A stretch of 64,000 bases of DNA from Auanema rhodensis (taxonomy: Eukaryota; Nematoda; Chromadorea; Rhabditida; Rhabditidae), in NCBI GenBank assembly GCA_964057225.1, contig OZ059897.1, forward strand, positions 7,254,001 to 7,318,000, given 5' to 3'. This document shows, in pieces, positions 1 to 15,059 of the stretch (position 1 is the stretch's first letter; the number at the start of each line of letters is the position of its first letter). A program made the translations under genes and the position numbers. The notes beneath the pieces were generated by a model. It saw only the letters and a list, made by a program, of their open reading frames with translations. It made no database searches and was not told the DNA's origin.

Positions 1-1073
1 ATATTCAAAAATAGAAAATAGTATTATCGAGAAGTGATTATACTAAAAACATTGAGTGAGTTCCAATCAGTGAAATGCTTCTTTTGAATTTATACAGTTT
101 GTTGAACCTATGATGCACTGAATTCCATGTCCAAAAAGAGTTTCTCCAACCTTGCAGCAATTTGCAACTTGGCGACAGCTATATGTATGTATATATCAAT
201 GTTACTGGAAACAGGAAAAATTGAGTTTAGGTTTAGTGTGCCTACGATGTAACCTGAATGTTTCTATTTCATTTATTTCAATCTTGAGGTAATATCAACG
301 ATATACGATATAAAACACATAAACTATCTTAAAATTTGGAAGTTATTCAAATTAAAAGTGACAGTTCAGACATGCAAAGATACAAGGTTACATATACAGT
401 ATTGTAGAGTGTCAGTCAATATCTCTAAAGCTTATTATTAAAATCAATATAATATGGAAAAATAAAGTTTATTTCGTTATATTTATATTTAAAGAACTAA
501 AATATTGCCTATTGTCCCATATTTCTTCTGAAGCTTTAGTTTTAACGCTTATATGATACATGAAAACATATATTTACCTTTATATTTGATAATACCTGAT
601 AAATTTATCGTAAAATTCAATCACAGAATTCATAAAGTTTTATAAAAGTTGTTACAATATTTCGAAAGTTGAAATAGCTATTACTATATATGGTATTCTA
701 ATACGTGGACATTCTCGTCTACATGTAATAGTAGTACCAATATTATGCACTTGGTAGTTCATCAAAAACTTTAAGAAAAAAACAATGACCAAAAACAATA
801 TAAACTGATTATCCGATAAGCATGTAAACAGAGAAAAACAAAAAAATGTGATTAAATAACTACGTAATGAGCTAGAGAGAAGACATTTGTTTATGTATTA
901 AACATTTGAAGCTGATAGCTTGGAGTAAAGACAATAGTTCAAATAGAGGAACCAAAAAAGCATAGGAATATCCAAAAGAAAATGATAAAATCATGACGAG
1001 AAAGCTCCCAGAAGCATAACAAAGAAAAACATTTTAACGGACTTCAAGATTTAAAGATAAGGTTGAATTACAT
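1..1073. other. AT-rich intergenic DNA, no gene seen
   Basis: No convincing open frame, RNA gene or repeat was found on either strand. It lies downstream of the 3' end of the minus-strand eIF2B gamma gene and presumably includes its 3' UTR. Confidence 0.5.
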
Positions 1074-2913
1074 TTAACAATCGTTGGCCCAATCATCATT
1101 GATATCATCCGTATCGATGAATTCGTTATGAACTTTATCTGTAAGAACATATATGTGAACATTCAGAGTAAACTCAAACTTACGGTTAGCTAAGACCTTC
1201 TGCCGTGGAGCAATAATACAATTGCTGACATCAGCTCCATCTTCGATTTCAACTTCAGAGCACAAAATACTATTGGTAACAATAGCTCTTAAAGAAAAAA
1301 ATATTTTAAGAAAAATTGCATGAATGCCTACAATTTGCCAATTTTTACACCTTCCATTAGTAAACTGTTTTGGACCTTCGATCTTTCATCAAGAACACAT
1401 CTAGCTCCTATGGAGCTTCTCTTAATTACACTTCCAACAGAAACCTTAAAAGTGGAAATAACAAAGAAGAATAGTGGTAAACTAACTTGAGCTTCATCAT
1501 CAATTCTGCTTTCAGCAACTGATATTTTAGTACTTTTATATTCAAAAGTTTGTCCAACACTTAATAGAGGAGAAACTCGAACCAAAGATTTAATGATCTG
1601 TAGGCAAATACATGAAATTGTCATAAATGTTTCAACAACGTACCGCTTTATTAGCTTCGAAATAAGACGCAATGTTATTACAATGTGCTGATACAGTTCC
1701 ATTTTCATGAGGAAGAACATAAGCCAAACATTTAATTTTATCGTCACTCTCTGAAATAAAATGAATAAATTTCAATAAACTAAATTAAGGACAATATGAT
1801 ATGCAACCGTTCGCAATAGAATTTTTGTCGAAAATGAAATAATGTGAGCAAGGTGAGTAATGTGAATAAAGACTAAAAATTTTTTAATTAAATTTTAAAA
1901 TTTATTAAAAAATTTTTGAATTTCAAATATTAATTTAGTTGTAGCATCAGGATCATGACTTACTTGATGCGTTTTGTTGTTCAAGCAAATAAGGGATAAA
2001 ATCTGCTTTCAAAGAAGACATATTCCTGAATTCAAGTTATGAATGAATAAAAAGGTAATGTTTCAAACTTTTTTAGAGATAATGTATTAAGTGTTCCATG
2101 TCTTATGATATAAACATGGCAATCATTTAATTGTGATGATAAACTGATGTTTGAGAACCTGGACAAGAGATAAAGTAAAAGAGAAATTGTGAAAGGCTTA
2201 CTTTTTCATCCAAGTGGCACCATTAACGGCCTTATCAAAATCTTCTTCTGCACTCAAAAAAACAAGTCTATTGGGATCAATAGATCTAGCAATGAAGTCT
2301 CTGCCTAAACCGAAAAATATTAAAGAGGAACGAAAACTCATAGCTAACCTTTACTACGCTTAAGTTTAGGACCAGGTACAGGCCCGGTAACACAATGATC
2401 ACATAATAAGCAACATAATGTAGCACTGTGAGCACGGAATTGATCAATCATTGGACGAAGGGATGCATCGGATACAAAATCTCCGGAAATAATAACAACA
2501 TCTCTCTAAACTGGATATGTATGCCTATCATAGTATACAAACATACGTCGATTTTTCCTAGGTATTCTCTGAGGACATCAGCAGTTCCCCAATCGTGGTC
2601 CTTATCGATAAAAAACGGTTTAACTATAGACCCTTCAAATGTGAACATTGGCGTATTAAGCAAGTTAAGAACTTCGGCTTCAATAGAGTCTCGGAAAAAA
2701 ATTCGGATATCTAAAGTTTAAGAGGAAACATAAGACATAAAGTAGTCAAGAAAAGTTAAAACCTTTGACTCCTGCTTTGGCCAGAGTGTTCAAAGAATAC
2801 CAAAACATAGGTATACCAGCTACAGGCAACAGCGATTTCGGTATATTTTCACATAATTCGGGCATTCTGTTGCCAACGCCTCCACTCATCACAACTCCAA
2901 TGAGTTCGGACAT
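1074..2913 (-). CDS. translation initiation factor eIF2B subunit gamma
   Basis: Gamma subunit of the cytosolic eIF2B guanine-nucleotide exchange factor, which recycles eIF2-GDP for initiator tRNA loading. The first exon begins at 2913 and carries a nucleotidyltransferase-like start: a Gly-rich GVVMSGGVGNRM segment followed by IPKSLLPVAGIPM. The next exons (about 2300-2660) encode a DWGTADVLREYL block and SDASLRPMIDQFRAH, both typical of the transferase fold. The C-terminal exons (1074-1750) carry left-handed beta-helix hexapeptide repeats such as SVIKRSSIGARC and NSLLMEGVKIG. The last exon ends in an acidic tail. A terminal intron of about 45 bp (near 1140-1185) joins ...LAN to HKVHNEF. It is the most downstream member of a same-strand trio with TECR and ADPGK. 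The family call is strong. Some internal exon borders between 1750 and 2300 are approximate. Confidence 0.88.
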
Positions 2914-3121
2914 TTTCGAAGTCTAACCAATAAAGTTTTTTAAGCAATACTTAAGAAGAGGTTTGCTCGGTAGTTATGGATAACCAGTTATTGTTTGAAA
3001 ATATTTTTAAAAAATAATTTATTTATTGAGCCTCACACCTGTAAGATAACACCTAAAACTGCAAACGGTAAAACGATGAAAACAATGAAATCGTAAAAAA
3101 TATGAGAAAACAACGATAAAT

Positions 3122-4353
3122 TTAAAGGAAGAAAGGAACAATAGCAGTTCTTCCCTTGGGATAGTCACTGAATTCCTTCTTGTAAGCACGGTGCTTCTGC
3201 TTAGCCCAGATGGCCATTTGAGCAAAACCGGCAAGAGTGAAGATAAGAGCTAAAACAATTCATCGAATAAGACAAAAATCTTACAAATTTTATACCTGGA
3301 AGACTCTGGGTCATGAAAGAGAATGAAAGCCAGGCAGCAACTTCGTAAGTGTAGTTAGGGCAGGAGACGAAATTGAAGAGCAAGCTGAAAAAAAATTAAT
3401 ATGGTTGTTCAAATTATTAAGAAACCTCATTGGGTTTCCATCAGGCTTGGGGATCTTGCGTTCGCGAGTTCCAGCTGGTCTGAGGTTGCGAAGAAGAATA
3501 TGGATAGAAAGGTTACCTAAAAAAATATCGTTATAAAGAAAAACATCAAATTATTACCGAATTCAGCAGCCAAAAATCCGGCTAAACCAAGGTAAATTTG
3601 AGCCTTTCCGAAAATTGGGAGAGAATAGAATGGATGGTTAACGAAATAAGAAACAAAAGCACAGAATCCCCAATAGTAAGAGCAGTTCTGTATAATCATT
3701 AAACTTAAATTGAACTGGAAACTAAAACAACCTTGAAAAGATTGAATCGTGGCATAGTTCCATTGGAGAATCTGTGGATGAATTGAGTTTCAAATAATCT
3801 CTTAGCGTAATGAATACACCAGCAAATGCAGGCAAAGGAGACAACATCGGCAACTGGGGCCTTAGCGGCTTCTTGAGAATCTTCGTTATTACATCTCATA
3901 ATTCAAAAATACATACCAGCACCATAGATGAAAGATGGGCGGAAATAGAACAATGGATAGATGAAGAATGGTCCAGCATACTCAGTAAGGAAAACGGTCT
4001 TCCATGCAACTTGTGGTCCTAAATCTCTCAAGAATAATTGACCATTCTGTCCGGACAGTCCAAGCTCAGAGAGCTGAAAAGGATAAAAGTTGTCAATTTG
4101 AAAATAGAAATTAAAAACTTTTTTGTCATCAGGAATAGATTTTCCTTTAGCATCAGCACGTAGAGCTTGTCTTTCAACAGAGAGATAAGGTTCTAAACAA
4201 CTTAATGAGAAGTAAAACATGAAAAAACATACTCTCTTTGTGGATGAGCTTCTTTACTGCCAAAACGGTATCATTGGCATCCAGGCTAGTGAAGGTGCCA
4301 ATGATTTTCTTGGTGTTTTTGGCATCAAAAACTTCCAGCTTGAAGGAACCCAT
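3122..4353 (-). CDS. very-long-chain (trans-2,3-) enoyl-CoA reductase
   Basis: ER membrane enzyme that reduces trans-2-enoyl-CoA in the last step of very-long-chain fatty-acid elongation. The N-terminus (MGSFKLEVFDAKN) is the ubiquitin-like domain of the TECR family. It is followed by RDLGPQVAWKTVFLTEYAGP, a signature of the membrane domain, then several hydrophobic helices and the steroid 5-alpha-reductase-like C-terminal domain (NLSIHILLRNLRPAGTRERK, PNYTYEVAAW, HRAYKKEF). It ends with the usual basic plus VPFFL tail. About six short introns are visible; one at about 4200-4240 has donor GTATGT. The start at 4353 was chosen because it fits the domain start and follows an in-frame upstream extension with no homology. 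The next gene, eIF2B gamma, starts 208 bp downstream on the same strand. Confidence 0.9.
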
Positions 4354-4735
4354 GTCTTCTAGAAATGTTTCTTTTAAAAAGAGTAAAGATGAAAATTGGT
4401 TGAGAAGAATACAAGAATATTCCCACAGACCACTGACATTGGCCCCACTAGGAAAATGATAATGGCATGATAACATGCAATGGTGTGATAACGTAGCCTC
4501 ACAGAAATAGAATAAAACAATCGAAATAAAAATCTTTAAAAAAAAGTAAGTAAAACTGTCTGATAAAACAGAAAATCAAGATAAGAAAAATGCGAAATAT
4601 TCCACTATTTTAATTGTTTATAACAAAAGAAACTATAAAGCAAATAGACAAAAAACACGTACTAAGTAAAATCACACGTAGTTTCCAAAGGCACCAGGCT
4701 CAAAATATACAACTTTCACATATATATACATACTT

Positions 4736-6834
<2,099 letters not shown>

Positions 6835-7086
6835 GCTTTGACGGTTATCAGTAATCAATGAGAAGAATGACCGGCAGGTGGACACATTACCAATTTTTAG
6901 TGGAACCGGTTTTTACAATAGTCCGCAAGATTTTTACAATTTAATCTTACGGTAGCAAAAAAGTCGTAAATAAGGTTCAACGCTTGCCTTATTTGATTTT
7001 ATTTAGTATTTTTCTTGGTGTCGGTTGATTTTTGTTCAAAGTATTAAATTTTTAATTTTTATAATTCTGTTTCAATTTTTAGCATA

Positions 7087-8646
7087 ATGTCGGCACGCGA
7101 TGCTATGGCCGCTATGCTCGATGAGCTGATGGGTCCGAAGAGAAATGTTGACCTTGGTAAAGACACCACTGTAAAGTATGATGTAAGTGAAGTTAAATTG
7201 GAAACGTTTTTGAATTATGTTATTCTGCAGGACCCTGATGTATGTAAATATTATATTGCCGGTTTCTGTCCACATGATATGTTTGTAAACACGAAAGCTG
7301 ACTTAGGTAAAAAATATTTAAATTAATGTTTCGCTTTATTTTGTTTTCTTAGGTCCATGTCCTAAATTACATGACGATAATTTACGAATATCTTACCCGG
7401 AAAGTAAAGAATATGAGAAACTAGGTTTTGAACGGGATTTTTTGAGATTTCTGACTAGACTGGAAGAAGAAAATCAGAGACGAATTAAAAAAAATAAAGA
7501 TAAATTAAGGTCAAACGACGAATATGGACAGGTAAGGCTTTATATCACTATTTTAAGTTATGTAAGCTTCTATTTAGAAAAAAGATGAAGAGCGAAAGCA
7601 AAAACTTGATCAGGATCTCGCGCAAATTGATGCAGATATAAAAAAAGCAATGGAAGATGCTGAAGAGGTTGTTACTATACATATATAATGAACTCATTGA
7701 AAGTTATAGGCTGGAAACCGAGGGGAAGTAGCTTTATCTCATGAACTGGTAGGTAAAGCTGAAGCTTTGGAACGGTCTCGAGCAGCTTTTGTTCAGGTTT
7801 GTATTTATTTTCAATTTATATTTATTTGTTTTCTTATAGAGGATGGCTTTGGAGCATCCTGAAATTGATGACGGTGTCCGACCAAAAGATGTGAGTTGTT
7901 ATAATGTTTAAATATAATCTTTTGTTTTTCTTAAGGTATGTGAAGTGTGTGGTTCCATATTAATACGAAATGACGCTCCAAATCGTGTTGAGGAACATCT
8001 TTCCGGTAAAATGCATGTGGGATTTGCTAAAATTCAGCTGACTATTAAGGAATTTGAGGTAAGTATTTCGTGAAGTTTTCGCCACTTTCTTTCTAATTGT
8101 GCTCTCGATATGAGTAACTCGCGCGTTCTCTGTAATTCTTAAGATATTGGGTTAGTAGAAACATTACAGTGTTGCAAATTCTGTTTCCTTAAGACTTGAT
8201 TGGTCGCTATATCTCTTCAAGATGATTAAGCAGGTACCCTGTGAATTTGAATGTGAAAGCGATTTTCCTCGATGATACAATATATGTGCAAAAATTTTTG
8301 TTAAATTGTTTTTTTTTCAGACCCGCATGAAGAAGAAGCAAGAAGATCTTGATAAAGAGCGAAAAGCCAAAAAAAAAAGGTATCATCATTTCTTATCTCT
8401 CTTACTATATAACCGTTATTTCAGCGCCGAGAGAGATACTCGAGACAGGAAAAGATCAAGGTCCCCCCGTGAGCGCCGAGATAGAGAGAGGGATCGTGAC
8501 TCCAGGCGGTAATTTTTTTTTACTATATACGTGTTAGCTCATTGTGCATGTATTTCAGGAATAGATCTCGATCCCGTGAGAAGCCTCGTTATAATGGAAG
8601 AGATAGAGACAGAGATCGTGATCGTGATCGCAGACACCGTCGTTAG
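7087..8646 (+). CDS. LUC7-like splicing factor (LUC7L3 type)
   Basis: U1 snRNP-associated protein involved in 5' splice-site selection in the nucleus. The first exon (7087-7182) starts with MSARDAMAAMLDELMG, a typical LUC7 N-terminal helix. A 48-bp intron (7183-7230) is followed by the first zinc finger, DPDVCKYYIAGFCPHDMF...LGPCPKLHDD. The second zinc finger VCEVCGSILIRND...RVEEHLSGKMHVGF lies near 7937-8035. A K/E-rich coiled segment lies between the fingers. The C-terminus is an RS/RD-rich tail of alternating Arg-Asp and Arg-Ser ending in RRHRR. The GFCPHDMF and ERDFLRFL blocks resemble LUC7L3 more than LUC7L. An unusually long intron (about 8058-8320) precedes the tail exons. Confidence 0.92.
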
Positions 8647-10029
8647 ATCTCAATAATGTATTAAAGTGTTAATGTATTTAGTTAATTGATATAGGTTCAA
8701 GTAACTCATTCTTGTTAATATGATAATTCCCTAAGGGAGGGGATATTTTCTGGTTATACTCAGACTTCGCATTAATAAAATTAACAAAATTTTTAATAAT
8801 AAGGATCAATCATACCTTAATTTCGTACTTGTTATATGAATCATATGAACACTTTGTTAATCTTAATTGACTATTTCCATTTTGGAAGATTTTCTGGCTT
8901 TGTTGTAATACGTATCTTCATGTCCTAACAATGAAAGCAGTATTCTCATCAGAATTTCCAGTTTGAGTAGTGTATAGTCTAGAAAAATGAGGTTCCTTCA
9001 ATCTGAGTTCTAATTATTGTTTCTAAAAAAATGCTTAATTGGCAAGCAAACAAGATTTGAAAACAAATTATTCTGTTACAATGAAAAGCGGGTAGTACAA
9101 CAGATATCTGTTGAATTTGGCTCCGCTTAAAAATAGTTCCTAAGGAAGTTATTTATCACAATCCATGTTATAGCCTTCTCTACATTATTGTGTAAATTCA
9201 AATTTAAGCGTTTATACATTATGCATGGAATTTGATAAGATAAAAGACTTTCAAAGCCTCATTTGTTATTTTAACTGCTCCAATACGGCACTAGCTTCTT
9301 TAAAGATGATATTGCCAAAAAAGGGCTGTAGATGAAATATTGTTTACTAATGTTCTAACTGAAACGAAGTTCCAAAACAAAGCGAATTTGATAGTGAAGA
9401 TTGAAAGATAAAACATGATCTTAAGGATTTATTTTGGCAATCGTCGGGTTGCATCACAAATCTGTCAGAAATAGTAACAAACAAGGAAACGTCTAAGTTT
9501 ATGCTAATTAACATTCATACGTGAATATCTTTGACTTCTACTATTAGTTCGCCATTTATAGTTGCTTTTCGACGCACAATACTATTGTTTCCGAAAATTT
9601 CTCCCAATTCCCAAGTTTTCCATTTAAATTCTTTTCTGGTTTCATTTTTCCTAATTCTCACTAAGCTATGTTATGCCCCGCCCTCTTACTACCCTAAATG
9701 TGAGGTTCTAAAGTACATCTCAGACAACCCCCATAAGACATTAGCATGAGGACAGGAAGATCAGAAAAGTTCGTTCTGAACGAATGTTATTCTTATTTTC
9801 GTGATTTTATTATATTTTTTCTACTATATTTTGCAGTTTTTCATTCAAATAACATTGAATCAAACTTTGTCTAATCCACATTTCTATTAAATATAAATAT
9901 ATATATGCTATTATTTGTATTTAAAATTGAAATATATACAAGATTGGATTACTTTTAATGGTTTTTTTCTTCCGATTGTCGTCATTTCTAATCTTATTGC
10001 TCTCCTAATTCATCATTATAACCTCTGTA

Positions 10030-10920
10030 TTTCTTCGATCTTCGAAATATTTTACTTCTTTTGGCCTTCTTTCTGCTCTTTGTGTCAGTAATCAGAAATT
10101 TATGAATCAGATCGCAAGTGCTTAGTGCCTAGATTCATACTCGAAACTATTCATACTTATGATGTCCTCAATTCTTGCGCTTCCACTTAGTTAAGTCGTC
10201 GTCGAAAAGAATGTTTTGAATAGCCTCTCAGTAAATTTGATCTATTCTGTTGGAGAATGCATCATCATGGCAACTGTTTGCGCTCGCTTTATTGCATTGC
10301 CACCGTTTTCCGCTTTCATCACCCGAATGTAGTGATGCCTATCAGCGTTTTTTCAGCCGAGCAGCATGGGCGTTTCCATATTGAAATTCTGCGCCGTAGA
10401 AGGTTCAATTCTTCAATGTGAAATGACAATGTCTGGGTGGATTCTGTCCCTTTCGAAGCGTAGTTGTCCTCTTCCGATATCTGCTTCGTTGATTTTCTTG
10501 TATACACTCAACAGCTTAACTCTCAATTTCTCTCGATCTTGTAAGTCGTCAGCAGCGGAAACGTGGTCGAGACAAACGTTCGTAATTGTTCTGAATACAT
10601 GCTTGAGCCCTGGTTCGTCCAGCTTTTCCATGCTCGTCTATCTTCTCATTCTCTCTAGCCTCCTTCCTTTATCTATTGCTAACTCTCTATATTGAGCATT
10701 CTTCATTTTTTCTATTTTTCTCCTTTTTTCTACATTCTATCTCAATATTTCACTTTTCTCATTTTCTGTTTTTTTTAAACTTCCCAGGCTCCCCAAGCTC
10801 AGCTGTCTGATTTTGTGTTTTTTTTGTTGTTTTCTCATATGCTTTTTGGCCACTAGTTCTAGCTTCTGCTTCTTATTCTTCTCCTTTTTTTCTTTTTTTT
10901 TTGGTTTTACAGCCATATTT
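10030..10920 (-). pseudogene. decayed coding relic, unidentified
   Basis: On the minus strand one reading frame stays coding-like for several hundred bases with only scattered stops. It starts with a Lys-rich segment near 10880, then a charged helical stretch, then the open segment 10631-10413 containing HVFRTITNVCLDHVSAADDL, REKLRVKLLSVYKKINEAD and ERDRIHPDIVIS. After a stop the same frame continues with HHYIRVMKAENGGNAIKRAQ. Codon choice and amino-acid mix are protein-like, but no family was recognised. It could be a dead host gene or a dead mobile-element protein. Confidence 0.35.
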
Positions 10921-11504
10921 CATTTTTATTCATGTTTACTAGACCTCTAATCTTTTACCAGTGTACGTATGAATGTAAGTGCCTGTCAACGTTCCCCATT
11001 CAAAGTATGAGTTCATTATCAGTGATCACTTTCATGCTCATCCTCACTTCATTGCTGTCATAGTCCTCATCGTCGAATGTCATGTCGACCAATAAGCGTA
11101 TGTTCAATTGCCATTTTGCTACATACATTATTCTTGAAAGCTATGAAACCCGCTATTCAGGAATAGTATGATGCTATATCGGTTTAGTCGTCTTCATTCA
11201 GTGAGCACGACGAGAATCATTAGCTTCCACATCTCCAATCGTCAGAATTTAAAATTTTCTTCTCGTGCACTCTCTCAGATTTCTTGTAGCTCAATTTAGT
11301 TTGTTACTTGAATCGTATCTCAAAAACTAGCTCAACAATCAGCCCTAATCTCTTGCTGTCTTGTTCAGCTTTCACTTCTTCGCTAACAGCATCACAAAAT
11401 TTCGTATTCTTACTCCAGTTTCTCCTGTTTATGCACTCTGTCTTATTGTTTTTTCACGAACAGTTTCCTGATATTGCGTTTTAAACTCATTTACACTCAG
11501 CTTC

Positions 11505-11540
11505 ACTTTCTCTCTTTCTCTTTCTCTCTCTCTCTCTCTT
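11505..11540. repeat. (TC)n microsatellite
   Basis: A run of TC dinucleotides with occasional TTTC interruptions. On the minus strand it reads as an Arg-Glu repeat inside a short open frame (11629-11429), itself probably part of the decayed coding region. Confidence 0.85.
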
Positions 11541-12559
11541 TTCCATGTGAGTCTGTTTTCGTATATGGAGTCGAAGTTGTCAAATCTTGTATATGGGCTT
11601 CTATCTTTCATCATCTTCTGGACATACATATATCATTTTTCGAAATAGTGTAGATGAGAAGCTCTTCAGAACATAATAAGTGTCAGATTGCCCTTTATCA
11701 ACAAATCATTTTCATCTCCTTCCAATGTCTTAATCCGATGCACAAGGTAATAGCAGACCTCATATTGGATGACAATGGCAAAATTTGAATTGTGTCATGT
11801 GATTTGGGTCATTCATAACTTTTAAGCCCATCATATTGTTCTACTTCTCTGCCCAGGACTTTTGATTTATTTACTATAATCTTTCACAATCTGCTCTCCG
11901 CAATCTTTTTTTTTGCTTTTCCGGCCACTAGGTCAAGCACGAATGAGCTTGAATCATAGCATTGTTCCGGCTATTCGTCTTCATCCATATTCGTTCGTTT
12001 TCAGCATTCATGTCCTGAGAATAAACTTTTTTAGACTTTGTTTTCTAGGTAGGCATATTCATCTACACAACACTTCATATAGAATTCAGAAGATGATTTT
12101 TTAATAAGAAAACGAAAAGGATGACGAAGAAAAAAGTAGATTTCAAAGAAAGTTCAACAGACTCTACCAAAACTGTTATTCATGGTTTTTAATGATTGTT
12201 GCTTGTCTGAAACTCTTGATAATATCTTTCTATTACATTAGAAAGCTTATAGTTTTAGTAATTAGCCTTAGTGCTTACTTTGGCTTCTGGAGATTCTACT
12301 GCACGGAACGTTCATTGGATTTCTTTTCGTATCTTCAAATTCTATTTTCACTGTTCTAATAGTTTCCTTTCGTTATTGACACTCAGGAAGCTTCTATCTT
12401 TACTGTCCTATGAAACGAAATAAAAGTTTTATCTGTTTTTCTTTAAGAGCTTTATCTTGAAAGATGAGAACCCCTTCGGGATACTTTTTTATTAAATTAA
12501 TGCAATGTTTCTTCTTATCATTCAATAACGTCACTCAGGAGCTTCTCGTTTTTCATAAA

Positions 12560-12890
12560 TGTTTGAGTCAGCGCAATGAGACGACGAGGCGTCACTCCTT
12601 ACATGAAACGAAGTAGCGAAGGAAATACTCGCCTATATCAAATTCGCTCGTTAGACTTAGCCCTACCCTTGTCTTTTGCTACTTTTTCTCTTTTCTCAAC
12701 CCGTCTTCTTGCATATTGTTTAGCTTTGATGCAACTAAGTTATTTTTTTCTGCAGCCAGGCTTTATTTCTTTGCGTTTGTCATCTTTTGGCAGAATACAA
12801 GAATTCTCTTTTCCACGTTAACCCATAAATTGTCAGATATTTTCCTTGGATATTCCGCTTATATCTCTTCCATGTCAAGCATTATGCTGT
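12560..12890 (-). pseudogene. decayed coding relic, unidentified
   Basis: Minus-strand reading from about 12880 to 12570 gives protein-like segments interrupted by single stops and probable frameshifts: AEYPRKISDNLWVNVEKRIL, VFCQKMTNAKK, SLAAEKN, LVASKLNNMQEDGLRKEK. The style (charged, helical) resembles the relic at 10.0-10.9 kb, so both may derive from one large dead gene. Family unknown. Confidence 0.28.
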
Positions 12891-13627
12891 TAGTGCTTTA
12901 GTTTTCTAACAAGAAAAGTTTTTGATTAGTCGTCGGGAACATAAAGATTGCTCAAGAGACTAATTTTGATCGAAAAACTGAACTCGTCAGATTGCAGTGG
13001 ATGATTTCCCAAATTACAGATCTTCTAGCCAGCGTAGAGAGTAAAAGATGTAGCATCTAGTATCTGAAAGCCGACATGCCATAGCCATATTTGCCTTCCA
13101 AACTTTTATTTTTTATATAAAAGTCTATGGTTCTTTCACTCTTACGTTCCCGAAATATGATATTGTGTCATGTATTGTTTTTGTTCCTTCATTAGTATAT
13201 TGATGTTATTACAATATTTTCTCCGTTTTCTTTTTTCTTTTTTTTTTATTGGTGGATGTCTAAAATTAAGATTGTATCTTAAAAATACTATCTGTTTTCT
13301 TCATGACACGTTAGTTTGTATTTGACAATTTCATATTTATTTGTCTTATTATTCATTTTTCAAAAAATTAAAACAAAAACCACAAAAAATCACATTTCAG
13401 ATATAACATGAATATACGACGGGGTGAGGAAAACTTAGGCAAAATTCTTTATTCTTCATCTCGTAATATCATTGTGAGCCATGTTTCTGCTTTTTCCTAT
13501 TGTCATTTATAAATTCCAGACATCATACAAAGACCGCAAAGACAACAACCAAACATCTAGCAGACACAAAAAAATTATAATAGAGTAAGAAATTCTAATG
13601 GAATGATGAATTTGAAAATTGGTTTAG

Positions 13628-15059
13628 TGACATTGCCAACGGAACTGAGCGATTTTCTGTTCCTGTCGTCAATGATATAGATAATACTTATCCAAATGAA
13701 TTTGTGTATACAACAAGGGTTGTAGATAATAATGGCATATTGAAGTCAACTACTGCAGCTTATCAATTGGTATATAATATAGAATATAAATTATACTGAA
13801 TATATGTATTTCTATTAATAGGCTTGCTACTGCAAAGATCAATGTGATATTGACTGTGCTTGTAATTCGGAGGTGTACGATTCGAACGGTAAACTAATTT
13901 TACTATTTAGACTTTTATTATTAATCAATAATTATAATTATAAAAAAACTTACTAATATTTTGTGAAAATTATTTTAAAAATTCAACCGTGTCACGGGCG
14001 TGTGCAAATTAAAAATGAAAGCATTGATAATTCACGTTCTAATGACGTGAATGTTAAGTGCATACTACTTTATGCTAAAATCAAAACGAATTATTAACAT
14101 TAAATATAGTGTACCTTTCACTTCAATAGGACAGTCAATTTCAGTCAATTATTCTAAAATTGCAGAAAAATATATTTGTGTATATATATATGTGTATATG
14201 AATGTATATGTACATATTATATATAATTGTATTTTAGGCTGGGCTAGGGAATCTAGGCTGGATGGGCCATTTCTGGAATGTGGATCTGATTGTCATTGTA
14301 GTATGCAATGTGGTAATAGAGTTGCACAAAAAGGCTCCAAATATCGTATTGAAGTAATCAAATGAAACTAGAATTGAAAAATAATTTGTCTTTTAAAAAC
14401 ATAGATTTTTCGAACAAATGATAAGCGTGGCTGGGGAGTTCGAGCTCTAACAAAAATACCATCAGGCGCATTTCTGGGTGAATATACTGGGGAGCTTTTG
14501 CATGATGCTGAAGCTAATCGTCGAATGGATTCATATCTGTTTGAAACGACCGTGGTTTGTCACATTATGCTATTCGACGTTTGCAATTGATTATTCTTTA
14601 AGGGAGAAAACACATACACCGTAGATGCACGTTTATTTGGTAATTTTACAAGATTTATAAATCATAGCTGTGAACCTAATGCTAAGGTTAGAATACAACT
14701 ATTCTCAGTTGAATTTGATTTTTCTTCAGGTATGTATGGTTGTATGGGATTGGCAAACGGATCAGTTGAATCATATTTGTGTATTTGCCTGTCGAAATAT
14801 AGCTAAAGGAGAAGAAATCACAATATCATATGGAGATCACTGGTGGAGATCAAAAGTAACCTAATTGATCCAACAAATTTTCTTTTATCTTTGAATATTA
14901 CATCAGATCATGGAACATGCTTGTTTATGTCGCGAAAGTCAATGTCGCTTCAACGAATCCGTTCGAACAAGCCTACTCTCAAAGACTGGCGAGAATTCAG
15001 TAGGAGATAGTACAGCAAGTGAAGACAGTTACTCAGATAATGGCCAATCCCAGGAATAA
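13628..15059 (+). CDS. SUV39/G9a-type SET-domain histone H3K9 methyltransferase (5' end unresolved)
   Basis: Nuclear SAM-dependent lysine methyltransferase of the pre-SET/SET/post-SET class, expected to methylate histone H3 Lys9. The first recognisable exon reads [19 protein letters not shown], matching the DIxxGxExxPIPxxN entry of the pre-SET domain. Next come Cys-rich pre-SET motifs ([14 protein letters not shown]... and [21 protein letters not shown]). The SET domain follows: [25 protein letters not shown], the catalytic/SAM motif [11 protein letters not shown] and [12 protein letters not shown]. The post-SET is [10 protein letters not shown]. The tail is Ser/Glu-rich. The start codon was not resolved: an ATG exon at 13408 is a candidate, but no donor there gives the needed phase, and the frame upstream of 13628 hits a stop. 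Confidence 0.85.

Larger units (their letters stand above)
8647..13400. other. gene-poor, pyrimidine-rich region with decayed coding relics
   Basis: No intact gene seen. From about 10 kb the plus strand is strongly pyrimidine-rich, so the minus strand reads as A/G-rich. Several minus-strand stretches look like former coding sequence broken by stops (listed separately). A (TC)n microsatellite sits at 11505-11540. The first 1.3 kb probably includes the 3' UTR of the LUC7-like gene. Confidence 0.5.

Noticed and set aside
10366-10695. Plus-strand 109-codon open frame
   Set aside because: The opposite strand reads as a longer, more protein-like relic in this interval, so this is its shadow.
12576-12821. 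Plus-strand 81-codon open frame with hydrophobic stretches
   Set aside because: Hydrophobicity follows from the pyrimidine-rich strand; the minus strand shows better coding character.
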